A DNA stretch of 64,000 bases, taken from the NCBI GenBank assembly GCA_900129595.1, contig FQWG01000002.1, positions 454,962 through 518,961 of the forward strand, written 5' to 3'. Made by a program: the position numbers and the translations under genes. The notes beneath the pieces are model-generated. The model worked only from the letters and a program-made list of their open reading frames with translations. It did no database searches and was not told the origin of the DNA. Below are positions 1-7,742 of this stretch, in pieces. Source of the DNA: Flavobacterium frigidimaris. GTDB taxonomy: Bacteria; Bacteroidota; Bacteroidia; Flavobacteriales; Flavobacteriaceae. Numbering within the stretch: position 1 is the first letter of the stretch; every line of letters starts with the position of its first letter.

Positions 1-123
1 AGTTTCAAATTCTGAAGACAATTCATGATCCTCGGACAATTGTTTTTCAAAACTATTCTTTTCCTCCACAGTCATTTCTCCCTGAAGATATTGATCGAAT
101 AATATATAGCGTTCTTCGTTCAT
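1..123 (-). CDS. N-terminal part of a probable anti-sigma-factor-like protein (cut by window edge)
   Basis: The reverse strand reads from an ATG at 121-123 and runs off the left edge, giving 41 residues that begin MNEERYILFDQYLQGEMTVE and continue with an acidic, helical stretch. This resembles the short cytoplasmic helix at the start of many Bacteroidota anti-sigma or TPR membrane proteins encoded next to ECF sigma genes. It starts 2 bases after the stop of the sigma factor, so the two are surely co-transcribed and probably translationally coupled. The membrane and periplasmic parts lie outside the window, so the anti-sigma role is inferred from position and the N-terminal style only. Confidence 0.5.
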   Translation of the reverse strand, partial: MNEERYILFDQYLQGEMTVEEKNSFEKQLSEDHELSSEFET

Positions 124-125
124 GA

Positions 126-710
126 CTAATTATTTTTTAGCGATTTAAAATTTTTGGCTTCGTGAATCCACTGTGTTAACTGGCCTACACATAACGATTT
201 CTTTTTGCGGACATAACCATAAGTAACATTCAGTTTTTCGGCCACTTCTTCCATCGTTTTGGTGGTGAAACTCAGCTTTAGCAATTCCTGACATTTATCT
301 CCCAATTTCTGGAACATCGTATCAAATAGCTGCTGTTTTTCATCAAACTCTTCTGTATTGGTAATCAATTTAAGTGCAGATTCATTCATAGATAAAACAT
401 CTTCGTTGATTGTTACCCCTTTATTTGATGTTTTTTTGAGTTCGTTAAGCCACTTCCTTTTGCACAGTAAAAAAAAGTACGCATCAAAAGGACAAGTCAA
501 TTGTAGCGTATTGGCTTTGGCCTGATTAAAAAGTAAAATCATGATTTCCTGAACCACATCCTGCGCATGTTCTTTATCTCCTGAATTGTTCATAATGAAC
601 ATTACCACCTTTGGAACGTACTTTTTGTAAATCGTCTGAATGATTGCGGAGTCATTTGCAGCAAGTCCCTCAATATACATTTGATCAGGATGAATCTTAG
701 TTTGGCCCAT
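126..710 (-). CDS. RNA polymerase sigma-70 factor, ECF subfamily
   Basis: 194 residues, the usual size of an ECF sigma factor. Region 2 spans about residues 20-90 (core-binding and -10 recognition, including the HAQDVVQEI stretch that matches the usual A.D..Q..F helix). Region 4 spans about 130-185, with a helix-turn-helix at TMEEVAEKLNVTYGYVRKKK. No extra C-terminal domain is seen. The next gene on the same strand starts 2 bases downstream and may be its anti-sigma partner. The two divergent plus-strand genes at 836 and 1249 share an identical upstream motif (766-796 and 1149-1179) that may be its target. The signal it responds to cannot be read from the sequence. Confidence 0.9.
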   Translation of the reverse strand: MGQTKIHPDQMYIEGLAANDSAIIQTIYKKYVPKVVMFIMNNSGDKEHAQDVVQEIMILLFNQAKANTLQLTCPFDAYFFLLCKRKWLNELKKTSNKGVTINEDVLSMNESALKLITNTEEFDEKQQLFDTMFQKLGDKCQELLKLSFTTKTMEEVAEKLNVTYGYVRKKKSLCVGQLTQWIHEAKNFKSLKNN

Positions 711-765
711 AAAAAACTTTTTGTAGCTAATTTAAAAAACAATTGTAAATAAATTTCACATTAAT

Positions 766-796
766 GGGTAACAATTAACATATCAGCTTGATATAA
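766..796 (+). promoter_or_regulatory. candidate ECF-sigma promoter, copy 1
   Basis: GGGTAACAAT at 766-775, 12 bases, then TTGATATAA at 788-796, ending 40 bases before the ATG at 836. Exactly the same two blocks with the same spacing occur upstream of the lipoprotein gene at 1249. The layout suits a -35/-10 pair, differs from the housekeeping TAnnTTTG type, and lies beside an ECF sigma gene. Recognition by that sigma factor is inference. GTAACAAT recurs once more at 798-805. Confidence 0.45.
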
Positions 797-835
797 CGTA
801 ACAATAATCTTTTAAAGCAATTAAAATTAAGAGAA

Positions 836-1135
836 ATGGAAACTTATCAATTTATAAACGAAAAAAACCTGGATCAGTTCAACCAAATGATTTCTGCCAA
901 AACCCGAAATGGTTTTGTAATCATAGAACATAACGAAAAATTACCTTATGCCGTTTTATGCAAAGAAAAAAAAGCAGTCAGACATTCTTTTCATTTGTTT
1001 CTTACCTGCATCACATTCGGGCTTTGGTCACTTGTCTGGATTTATTTAAGCATTACGCTTTCGCGGAAAAAAAACATTCTCGTTGCCATAGATGAAGAGG
1101 GAAATTTATTTGAAGACAAATGCCTTTCAGAATAA
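836..1135 (+). CDS. small membrane protein, unknown function
   Basis: 99 residues. An N-terminal soluble part (about 1-50) is followed by a hydrophobic segment at about residues 51-73 (HLFLTCITFGLWSLVWIYLS), probably one or two membrane passes, then a short charged tail. There is no signal peptide or lipobox. The GFVII...LPYAVL...FHLFLTCITFGLWSLVW layout recalls small bacterial membrane proteins that open with a soluble beta-rich region, but I do not recognise a named family. It lies between an ECF sigma gene (divergent) and a lipoprotein gene and shares its upstream motif with the latter, so both may belong to the sigma factor's regulon. Confidence 0.65.
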   Translation: METYQFINEKNLDQFNQMISAKTRNGFVIIEHNEKLPYAVLCKEKKAVRHSFHLFLTCITFGLWSLVWIYLSITLSRKKNILVAIDEEGNLFEDKCLSE

Positions 1136-1148
1136 AATTTAAAAATAA

Positions 1149-1179
1149 GGGTAACAATATCAAACCCGAATTGATATAA
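1149..1179 (+). promoter_or_regulatory. candidate ECF-sigma promoter, copy 2
   Basis: GGGTAACAAT at 1149-1158, 12 bases, TTGATATAA at 1171-1179, identical in both blocks and in spacing to the copy at 766-796. It ends 70 bases before the ATG at 1249, within the 113-base gap that follows the small membrane protein gene. Confidence 0.45.
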
Positions 1180-1248
1180 GAATAATTAACAACCAAAATC
1201 TGGAAACCACCTGAAACAATCAGGACAGATTGATAAAAACTAGAAATT

Positions 1249-2235
1249 ATGAACACAAATCTTAAAAAAATCGGACTTTTATTTTTATTGGTTATCACCT
1301 TTAGCAGCTGTGACAATGGCGACGACAATAATGACAATCTTGTATTACCTCCAAGCGAAGCCGCTTTTAAAAGCATAAGCACAAAAGGAGTTAAAAGAAT
1401 CACACAAAACTTTACTATTACAGCGGGAACTGGTGTCGTAACCATAACATCTGCAAAAGGAGTAAAACTAAACATCAACGGAGATTGTCTGACCAAAAAC
1501 GGAGTTGCCGTAACCGGAGCAGTTGATATCGAATACATCGAACTTTTTGACAAGGGAACTATGCTCGTAACCAACAAACCTACAATGGGAGTCATGCCTG
1601 ACGGAAAGAAAAACTTACTGATTTCCGGCGGAGAATTCTTTATCAAAGCCACGCAAGGCGGAGTCGAACTTAAAACTTCCTGTTCTATGAATATGATTGT
1701 TCCGGCCGCTTTAACTGATGACGTTGACAATGCAATGACTTTATGGACTGGTAAAATCGATGAAAAAGGAGAATTGGCCTGGGAACAGCCTAAACCAAAT
1801 GCAGACGGAACGGGCGGAAAAGGCGGCGTGCAAGGCGAAGGAACTAATTATTATGTAACCTTTGGTAACTTTGGATGGACAAACGTAGACCGTTTTTACA
1901 GCGATCCAAGGCCTAAAACGACCCTTCTTGTTGCTGCCCCTACTGGGTATGATAACAACAACAGCGCCGTTTACCTGTCTTACGATGGCGAAGGAACAAA
2001 TGCATTGGCAAAATTAGATACTTATACGCCCGCAGGATTATTCAGCGAACACTATGGTCAAATTCCGATTGGTTTAAAATGCCACGTGATTTTTGCAACA
2101 GAATCTAATGGTCAATGGCGTTATGCAATCAAAGCCGTAACCGTTGCTGCCAACGATGTTTACACCTTTACTTTAGCCGAAACAACAGTCGGTACCGAAG
2201 CGCAACTGATAGCCGCAATCAATGCTATTCAGTAA
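1249..2235 (+). CDS. exported lipoprotein of unknown function
   Basis: 328 residues. The N-terminus is a lipoprotein signal: a lysine pair, a hydrophobic core and the lipobox FSSC with Cys21 as the lipidated residue. The residues just after the Cys are rich in Asp and Asn (CDNGDDNNDN), which in Flavobacterium resembles the acidic lipoprotein export signal for surface exposure. The rest is beta-rich with many Gly and Thr and includes a glycine run near residue 190 (GGKGGVQGEG). No catalytic motif or known domain is recognised. It is preceded by the shared motif at 1149-1179 and followed by a weak hairpin terminator. Possibly a cell-surface component controlled by the ECF sigma factor (inference). 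Confidence 0.75.
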   Translation: MNTNLKKIGLLFLLVITFSSCDNGDDNNDNLVLPPSEAAFKSISTKGVKRITQNFTITAGTGVVTITSAKGVKLNINGDCLTKNGVAVTGAVDIEYIELFDKGTMLVTNKPTMGVMPDGKKNLLISGGEFFIKATQGGVELKTSCSMNMIVPAALTDDVDNAMTLWTGKIDEKGELAWEQPKPNADGTGGKGGVQGEGTNYYVTFGNFGWTNVDRFYSDPRPKTTLLVAAPTGYDNNNSAVYLSYDGEGTNALAKLDTYTPAGLFSEHYGQIPIGLKCHVIFATESNGQWRYAIKAVTVAANDVYTFTLAETTVGTEAQLIAAINAIQ

Positions 2236-2257
2236 CTTACAAAATACTTTTAAGAAA

Positions 2258-2287
2258 AAGTGGTGATTTGCTCATCACTTTTTTTTA
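2258..2287 (+). terminator. weak intrinsic terminator after the lipoprotein gene
   Basis: GTGAT (2263-2267) pairs with ATCAC (2274-2278), extended by an AAGT/ACTT arm across a one-base bulge, then a run of eight T. It lies 23 bases after the stop at 2235. Confidence 0.5.
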
Positions 2288-2329
2288 CATTTAATCCAGT
2301 TTTCAAATTAATTCTGATGATTTTCAGAA

Positions 2330-2405
2330 GCTAATCCTGCTATCCGCTATATCTTTTCCTTGCTAAAGAAGCCAGAAAAAGGATATCGCTCCTATCAGGG
2401 CTAAA
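2330..2405 (-). repeat. dispersed GATAG/ATATCC intergenic element, copy 1
   Basis: Read on the minus strand this carries AGCCCTGATAGGAGCGATAT followed by CCTTTTT, and about 20 bases further AAAGATATAGCGGATAGCAGG. The same two blocks in the same order occur on the plus strand at 50124-50212 between nuoH and nuoI, and a fragment (AGCCCCGATAGAAG) at 63876-63889. The element fills most of the gap between the lipoprotein gene and the PKD gene. It looks like a non-coding dispersed family rather than a gene. Confidence 0.6.
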
Positions 2406-2416
2406 AACCACTAGTT

Positions 2417-4369
2417 ATGAAACCACTATCATCTATTTTCTTTCTTCTTTTTTCTATCTTCTCTTTCGCACAAACCAAAGTAAAAGACACCATCACCCGT
2501 AGAGCTAATATTGTTTTTATCCAGAACGGAAATGCTGTTACTTACAAACCCGAAACACCGCCACTGATTCCAATTGCTGGTGCACCAAAACCAAGTTATT
2601 CGTATTTATGGGAACTGGGCGACGGGCATTACAGTAAAGAAGCCGAACCCAAACACGTCTATAAAAACAAAGGAACCTACACCACAAGACTTGCCGTAAC
2701 CAACAACTACGATAACGGAAAACCTCCGGCAACACGGCCAAAAAAAGTCGCTGTAAACGACATTACCGACACTAATTATAAAGACATTGCCTCCATTGCA
2801 GACCAAAACGGATTTGCAATAATCAAAAACTGCGATCCTATTCCGGATCAGGAAATGGTAGTCGTAGTAGGTTATCAAAACTTAGAGAATTATGTTTCAA
2901 GCGGAAAATTGTATTTGTTCTATAATGAGAAACAATTTAAAAACAATAATTTCGAATTAACAGATTTTAGAACCTATGCAAACGAGCGTGAAATAAAAGA
3001 AAAAACGATTGCCACTATTACTGATCTGGATGATTCTAACAATTATCTCGCTTCCGCCGAAAACACTTTTAAGACTAAAAAAAATAAAAATACCACTACT
3101 GAAGAAGATCTCGACGCATCATTATCAGAAGCCAATAAAACCTATCAGAATGTTTCGGTTTTAGAATTTGATGATGTAAATCCTAACGAAACACACAATG
3201 TTTTTTATACGTTTAAAACTACTCCGGAAATGATTAAAGATACCAGCGCAACGGTTACGATGCGGGGGATTTTTGTACCCAACAGAAGTTATAAAAACCA
3301 CAAGATAAAAAACCTTGAAATGGAAATCGTAACGTCTCACGATCCGAACAAAATGGGATCTAACGGAAGTTTTATGAATTACAGACTGGTGCGTTTTAAA
3401 CGAGTAAATTTTAAAACCCGTTTCCAGAACAATGGCGAAGGTCCGGCAAGAATGATCCGTCTTGAAACGGATGTTCCGGATATGTTCGACAAGAAAACAT
3501 TTAAGGTTGAAGACATGTATCCTAAATGTCCTATTTGTCCAAAAGATGAAGTTCCTACTGTAAGTTGTCTAGATACCATTATCAAAAAAAATCAAATCTT
3601 TTTTACGTTCAAAAACATTTATTTACCGGGAAGCGAACAAAAAAATGTAAAAGAAAAAGACAGTACAAAAGGTTTTGTAAAATACTCCATGAAATTTGCA
3701 GAGGATTTTCATAAAGTAAAAACCCGAAGCAGAACCGCTATTATATTCGATAAAAACGAACCTATCATAACCAATTACGCCACTACCCGATTCCTTCCTG
3801 GAATTTCGATTGGCGCAAAAGCGGGTTATAATGTATATCCTGATCTCGAAAAATCGACCAGTTATTTTGTGGGCGCTACTATTTCGCCTTTTAAATCCTA
3901 TCGCTTTTACTGGCAGGCCGAATGGCTAAATGCTATTAATAAATATGAAAGCGGCGTAACGGTAGTCGATGAAACTGTTGTAAACCCAAACGGACAAAAG
4001 CAATTTCAGCGCACGACAACAACCACAGAAAACAAAAATATAAACTGGGAAATTCCGGTTTTAATTCGTTACAACATCAATAACTATATTGGTGTTGGTG
4101 CAGGAATCCAGGCTAATTTTGATGTTTCATCAGAACAAACTATGAACAAAAAAATCGAAAGCTTTGAAGGCGGAACCGATCAGTTTTTAATGGATACGAG
4201 AACCGAATCAAATTCAGTCAGAAATTCGTTTGTGAATCTTAAAACAGGGCTTTTACTTGACTTAACTTTAGGTTTCGCAAGAATTGGTCCGAGTTTGGGT
4301 GCGCGCTATGTTATGAATTTCGAACAAAATTTTAATTACTTTCAGTTTTACGGAATATGGAAGTTTTAG
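2417..4369 (+). CDS. PKD-domain outer-membrane protein with C-terminal beta-barrel-like region
   Basis: 650 residues. A signal peptide (MKPLSSIFFLLFSIFSFAQ) is followed by a PKD domain at about residues 45-115, seen in the GDGHYSKEAEPKHVYKNKGT stretch with the typical H.Y...G.Y ending. A middle region of about 300 residues has no recognised domain but holds a CPIC Cys pair with nearby Cys residues (about 370-390). From about residue 455 (PGISIGAKAGYNVYPDL) the alternating aromatic pattern looks like a porin or OmpA-like barrel ending in an aromatic residue (YGIWKF). No T9SS C-terminal domain is present. It precedes the CHAT gene on the same strand, separated by a 192-base repeat-like gap, so co-transcription is uncertain. 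Confidence 0.7.
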   Translation: MKPLSSIFFLLFSIFSFAQTKVKDTITRRANIVFIQNGNAVTYKPETPPLIPIAGAPKPSYSYLWELGDGHYSKEAEPKHVYKNKGTYTTRLAVTNNYDNGKPPATRPKKVAVNDITDTNYKDIASIADQNGFAIIKNCDPIPDQEMVVVVGYQNLENYVSSGKLYLFYNEKQFKNNNFELTDFRTYANEREIKEKTIATITDLDDSNNYLASAENTFKTKKNKNTTTEEDLDASLSEANKTYQNVSVLEFDDVNPNETHNVFYTFKTTPEMIKDTSATVTMRGIFVPNRSYKNHKIKNLEMEIVTSHDPNKMGSNGSFMNYRLVRFKRVNFKTRFQNNGEGPARMIRLETDVPDMFDKKTFKVEDMYPKCPICPKDEVPTVSCLDTIIKKNQIFFTFKNIYLPGSEQKNVKEKDSTKGFVKYSMKFAEDFHKVKTRSRTAIIFDKNEPIITNYATTRFLPGISIGAKAGYNVYPDLEKSTSYFVGATISPFKSYRFYWQAEWLNAINKYESGVTVVDETVVNPNGQKQFQRTTTTTENKNINWEIPVLIRYNINNYIGVGAGIQANFDVSSEQTMNKKIESFEGGTDQFLMDTRTESNSVRNSFVNLKTGLLLDLTLGFARIGPSLGARYVMNFEQNFNYFQFYGIWKF

Positions 4370-4561
4370 TTGTTATGCCACAGAGATGCACAAAGATTTG
4401 CACAGAGATACTCGAAGTGATTAAAAAAAGTTACCACAAATTTTTACCAATTAGGATTGTGTTTACTTGATGGTTTTTAATTTCTAATCTTTATAATTTG
4501 TGAAAATTTGCGGAATTTGTGGTAAAAAAAATTAGTGAATCTTTGCGAAACAAAAACAGCT
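4370..4561. repeat. AT-rich intergenic repeat region before the CHAT gene
   Basis: This holds near-repeated words (GCCACAGAGATGCACAAAGA, TTTGCACAGAGA, ACCACAAATTTTTACC, and the opposing AATTTGTGGTAAAAA) that make a loose inverted repeat. The same GCCACAGA wording opens the gaps at 15956 and 63700. No gene is seen. An in-frame GTG at 4535 would extend the CHAT protein by nine residues but would spoil its signal peptide. Confidence 0.45.
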
Positions 4562-7213
4562 ATGAAAAAACTCTATTGCTATCTCTTATTCTTCTCAACA
4601 CTAATTCTATCCGGACAGCATCAGGAAGATAAAATATACAATGCTGTTGATGTTTTTGTGGCGAATCCTTCTGCAAAAGCATTAGAAAATTTAACGAATC
4701 TTGAAATTGATTTTTGGAAAAATCCTAAGCTAAAAACTAAAGATGGATTATTGGCGATTGTGGTTTTAAACTGCAATAAAGCCTACTATGAAAACCAATT
4801 TGGGCAAACCGACAAAGCAATTGCGAGTTACGAAAAAGCCTGGCAAATTTATCAGAAAAACAAACTTGGCGATTACGACATTATCGAATTTTGCCTGAAA
4901 CCTTTAGGAAATCTTTATACGGTTTTGGGCGATTATGACAATGCCGAAAATACAATAAAGCAATACTTTTTTATTGTAAATACTTCTAAAAAATATGCCA
5001 ACGCTCTAAAACAAAAATTTGCTGCGATTCTAAATTTATCGAATGTGTATCAGAGTTCAGGAAAGATTTCTTTGGCGATCGAATTATTAGAAAATACGCT
5101 AAAAACAGAGCAATTGTCAAATGTTCAAAAAGGAATTTTACTGAATAATTTAGGAAATAGTTATTTGTTGAATTCTAGAGAAAATTTGATGCGGCCCGAG
5201 ATTTATGAAAAAGCAAAAAATGCATTTGAATTGGCTATTCAATATTTGAAAAGCGAAAAAGATCAATCTGAATCTTTGTCAAATTGTTATCGTAATCTGG
5301 CAACATTAAGTCGCAAAAGAGAAAAATTTGACGTTGCTAATTCTTATTTGATAAAAGCAGAAAAGTTGCTTTTAGAAACGAACTTTCAACCTCGTAAAAT
5401 GGCAAAGCTCTATTACGACAAAGCTTTACTGCTTTTTGATGAGCAAAAATACGATGAAAGTGAAAAGCAAATAAAAGGCATTTTTAAAATTCTAATCCCG
5501 AATTATTCGTCGGTAAACATTCTTCCCAATCAAAATCAATTGTATGCGGAAACGGTTTTAGTTGATGCGCTCGATCTAGAGGCAGAAATTCTGCAACTTA
5601 AGAAACCAAAAAGTGCATTAAAGGCTTTTGAACTTTCTTTTTATATCGAAGATTTATTAATGAATAGTTTGGTTTACGAAAATTCAAAAATTATTGCACA
5701 ATTGCGGGCGCGTAATCGTACTGAAAAATGCATTTCGATTTATGAAATTTTATATAACAAAGAAAGGAAAATTACTTATTTAGAAACTGCTTTTCAATTG
5801 TCTGAAAGAACAAAATCAGGAATTTTGCAACGTTATCGTTTGAATATTAAAAACGCTTCTTTAGATGAACAACAGCTTTTTCTTGAACTTCAAAATGTAA
5901 ATAATGCGATTTTAAAAGAACAGCAAAAAGGAGATTCGGCAGATATTTCAGAAATCAACGCTTATATCAAATGGCAGAATAAATTAATGCTTGAACTTAA
6001 GAAAACTCAATCACAAAACAAAGATTATGTTCCTGAAAAATGTGATTTAAAGGCGTTATTTTTAAAATTAAAAAATGATAAAGCTGTTATGGTTTATTAT
6101 TTTATGGGTTTTGAGAATCAATATTATTTTACCTTGCAAAACAAATTAATTAGTTTAAATCGCCTTAATACGACCCACGTATCAATTCCAAAAATTGTGC
6201 AATTTGTCGATTTTTTCAATTCGGCAGATGCCATTACAAATGATATTCCCGGCTATAATAAATGTGGTAAGGAAGTTTTTGATATTTTAAAACTACCTAA
6301 TAATTCTTTGTGTAAAAACCTGGTTATTGTTCCCGATGGAATTTTGAATTCCCTTCCTTTTGAAGCTTTAATTACGCAAGAATCATCAACAACGAATTTT
6401 GCCAAAATGCATTATCTGCTAAATGATTTCAGAATTGCCTACAATAATTCGGCTACTATTTATCTGAATTCAAAACCGATTTCAAACTCCCAAAAAACAC
6501 TTTTAGGGGTTTTTCCGGTTTTCGAAAAAACAGCTTTCGAATTGAATTATTCCAAGAAAGAACTCGAATCTATCCGAAGCAATTTTAAAGGAAAATATTT
6601 AGAAAATTCCGAAGCGACTTTTTCTAATTTCAAGAATAACGCCAACCAATATTCGATTTTGCATTTAAGCACACACGCTTCTTCGGGCGATGTTGAAACT
6701 CCGGCAAGCATTAAATTCTATGATCAGGAAACCTTGTATTCTGAATTGTACAACCTCAACATCAATCCTGATTTAGTGGTTTTAAGTGCCTGTGAAACCG
6801 GAATTGGAAAACTCTATAAAGCCGAAGGTGCCATGAGCGTGGCAAGAGGTTTTCAGTTTGCCGGAGCACAAAATTTATTATTCTCTTTATGGAAGGTAAA
6901 CGATTATACAACATCGGTTTTTATGGCTGATTTTTATAAAAACATCAAAAAAGAAATTCCTTATTTTCAAGCCAATACGAATGCTAAAATTGCTTTTCTA
7001 CAAGACAAATCAATTCCAAACGCTAAGAAATCGCCTTATTACTGGAGTTCATTTGTGTATTATGGTTCGATTTCCAGTGAAGAAAACTCGACGAATTATA
7101 TCTTTTACATCATTAGTTTATTGACTGTAATTGGTTTATTTTTGGTTTTCAATCATTATCGAAAATGGAAAATCTTCACGAAGTTCTCAAAAAAGAGAAA
7201 TACAAAAAAATAA
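4562..7213 (+). CDS. membrane-anchored TPR-CHAT caspase-like protease protein
   Basis: 883 residues from the ATG at 4562, chosen because it gives a clean signal peptide (MKKLYCYLLFFSTLILSGQ). Residues about 60-450 are helical TPR-type repeats (the motif ALGDYDNAE-like, NLGNSYLL, NCYRNLATL). The C-terminal CHAT domain (about 560-830) holds the expected dyad: His705 in LHLSTHASS and Cys744 in LSACETG, followed by the typical AEGAMSVARGFQFAGA and LW.V.D stretch. A single membrane helix (about 847-868) and a basic tail end the protein, so the protease region should face the periplasm. CHAT proteases are caspase relatives that cleave or sense protein partners; here the substrate is unknown. The last 49 bases overlap the start of a retropepsin-like gene in another frame. 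Confidence 0.88.
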   Translation: MKKLYCYLLFFSTLILSGQHQEDKIYNAVDVFVANPSAKALENLTNLEIDFWKNPKLKTKDGLLAIVVLNCNKAYYENQFGQTDKAIASYEKAWQIYQKNKLGDYDIIEFCLKPLGNLYTVLGDYDNAENTIKQYFFIVNTSKKYANALKQKFAAILNLSNVYQSSGKISLAIELLENTLKTEQLSNVQKGILLNNLGNSYLLNSRENLMRPEIYEKAKNAFELAIQYLKSEKDQSESLSNCYRNLATLSRKREKFDVANSYLIKAEKLLLETNFQPRKMAKLYYDKALLLFDEQKYDESEKQIKGIFKILIPNYSSVNILPNQNQLYAETVLVDALDLEAEILQLKKPKSALKAFELSFYIEDLLMNSLVYENSKIIAQLRARNRTEKCISIYEILYNKERKITYLETAFQLSERTKSGILQRYRLNIKNASLDEQQLFLELQNVNNAILKEQQKGDSADISEINAYIKWQNKLMLELKKTQSQNKDYVPEKCDLKALFLKLKNDKAVMVYYFMGFENQYYFTLQNKLISLNRLNTTHVSIPKIVQFVDFFNSADAITNDIPGYNKCGKEVFDILKLPNNSLCKNLVIVPDGILNSLPFEALITQESSTTNFAKMHYLLNDFRIAYNNSATIYLNSKPISNSQKTLLGVFPVFEKTAFELNYSKKELESIRSNFKGKYLENSEATFSNFKNNANQYSILHLSTHASSGDVETPASIKFYDQETLYSELYNLNINPDLVVLSACETGIGKLYKAEGAMSVARGFQFAGAQNLLFSLWKVNDYTTSVFMADFYKNIKKEIPYFQANTNAKIAFLQDKSIPNAKKSPYYWSSFVYYGSISSEENSTNYIFYIISLLTVIGLFLVFNHYRKWKIFTKFSKKRNTKK

Positions 7214-7602
7214 AGTTCAAAGTTACCAAAACACAACACCTTTTAATAAAAGCCAAAATCAATGGCGTTTCAGGAAATTTTATTTTAGATACAGGAGCAT
7301 CAAATTCGTGTGTGGGATTTGAAAGTATCGAACGTTTTGAACTGAATGCCAAAAAATCTAAAACTAAAGCTTCGGGAGCCGGAGGAACCGGAATGAAAAC
7401 ACAAATTTCATCTCACAATAATTTACAACTCGGCAGCTGGAAAAACCAGGATTTCAATCTGGTTATTTTTGACCTTTCGCATGTCAATGAAGCTTTACAA
7501 GCCTACAAAGCAAAACCGGTTCACGGTATTATTGGTGCTGATGTTTTGCTGGAAGGAAAGGCGATTATTGATTATTATAATCATTATCTGTACCTTAAAT
7601 AA
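7165..7602 (+). CDS. retropepsin-like aspartic protease
   Basis: 145 residues. The active-site motif is LDTGAS with Asp42, and the second hallmark of clan AA proteases is present as HGIIGADVL (residues 120-128). A glycine-rich flap-like segment (SGAGGTG, about 70-76) lies between them. A protein of this size supplies one half of an active site, so it should act as a homodimer like viral retropepsins. There is no signal peptide. It starts 49 bases inside the CHAT gene, in a different frame, and ends that operon ahead of a strong terminator. It should be cytoplasmic, whereas the CHAT domain should be periplasmic, so direct contact would have to involve the CHAT protein's tail or a correction of the start. 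Confidence 0.85.
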   Translation: MENLHEVLKKEKYKKIKFKVTKTQHLLIKAKINGVSGNFILDTGASNSCVGFESIERFELNAKKSKTKASGAGGTGMKTQISSHNNLQLGSWKNQDFNLVIFDLSHVNEALQAYKAKPVHGIIGADVLLEGKAIIDYYNHYLYLK

Positions 7603-7639
7603 TACTTATAAATTCCTAGATTGGACTCCATAAAAAAAC

Positions 7640-7673
7640 CCCAAATTCCAATGAAGGAATTTGGGATTTTTTT
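7640..7673. terminator. bidirectional intrinsic terminator
   Basis: CCCAAATTCC (7640-7649), loop of six, GGAATTTGGG (7656-7665), followed by seven T; on the other strand the A run at 7632-7638 gives the T tract. It separates the convergent retropepsin and RND pump genes. Confidence 0.85.
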
Positions 7674-7742
7674 GTTACCATTTTCTCCCTGAAGCTTCAG
7701 GCTTTGAATTTGGAATTGAAAATTAATTGAAAATTAATTTTT

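Noticed and set aside
1053..1730. 225-codon frame on the minus strand
   Set aside because: It lies opposite a lipoprotein gene with clear signal and lipobox, has low-complexity hydrophobic content, and no promoter or family match. It is an antisense shadow.
4535..4561. Upstream GTG start for the CHAT protein
   Set aside because: It would put nine residues before a clean signal peptide and lies in repeat sequence.
7131..7322. 63-codon plus-strand frame between the CHAT and retropepsin genes
   Set aside because: It overlaps both genes in the third frame and has a composition unlike either; the overlap of the two real genes explains the region.
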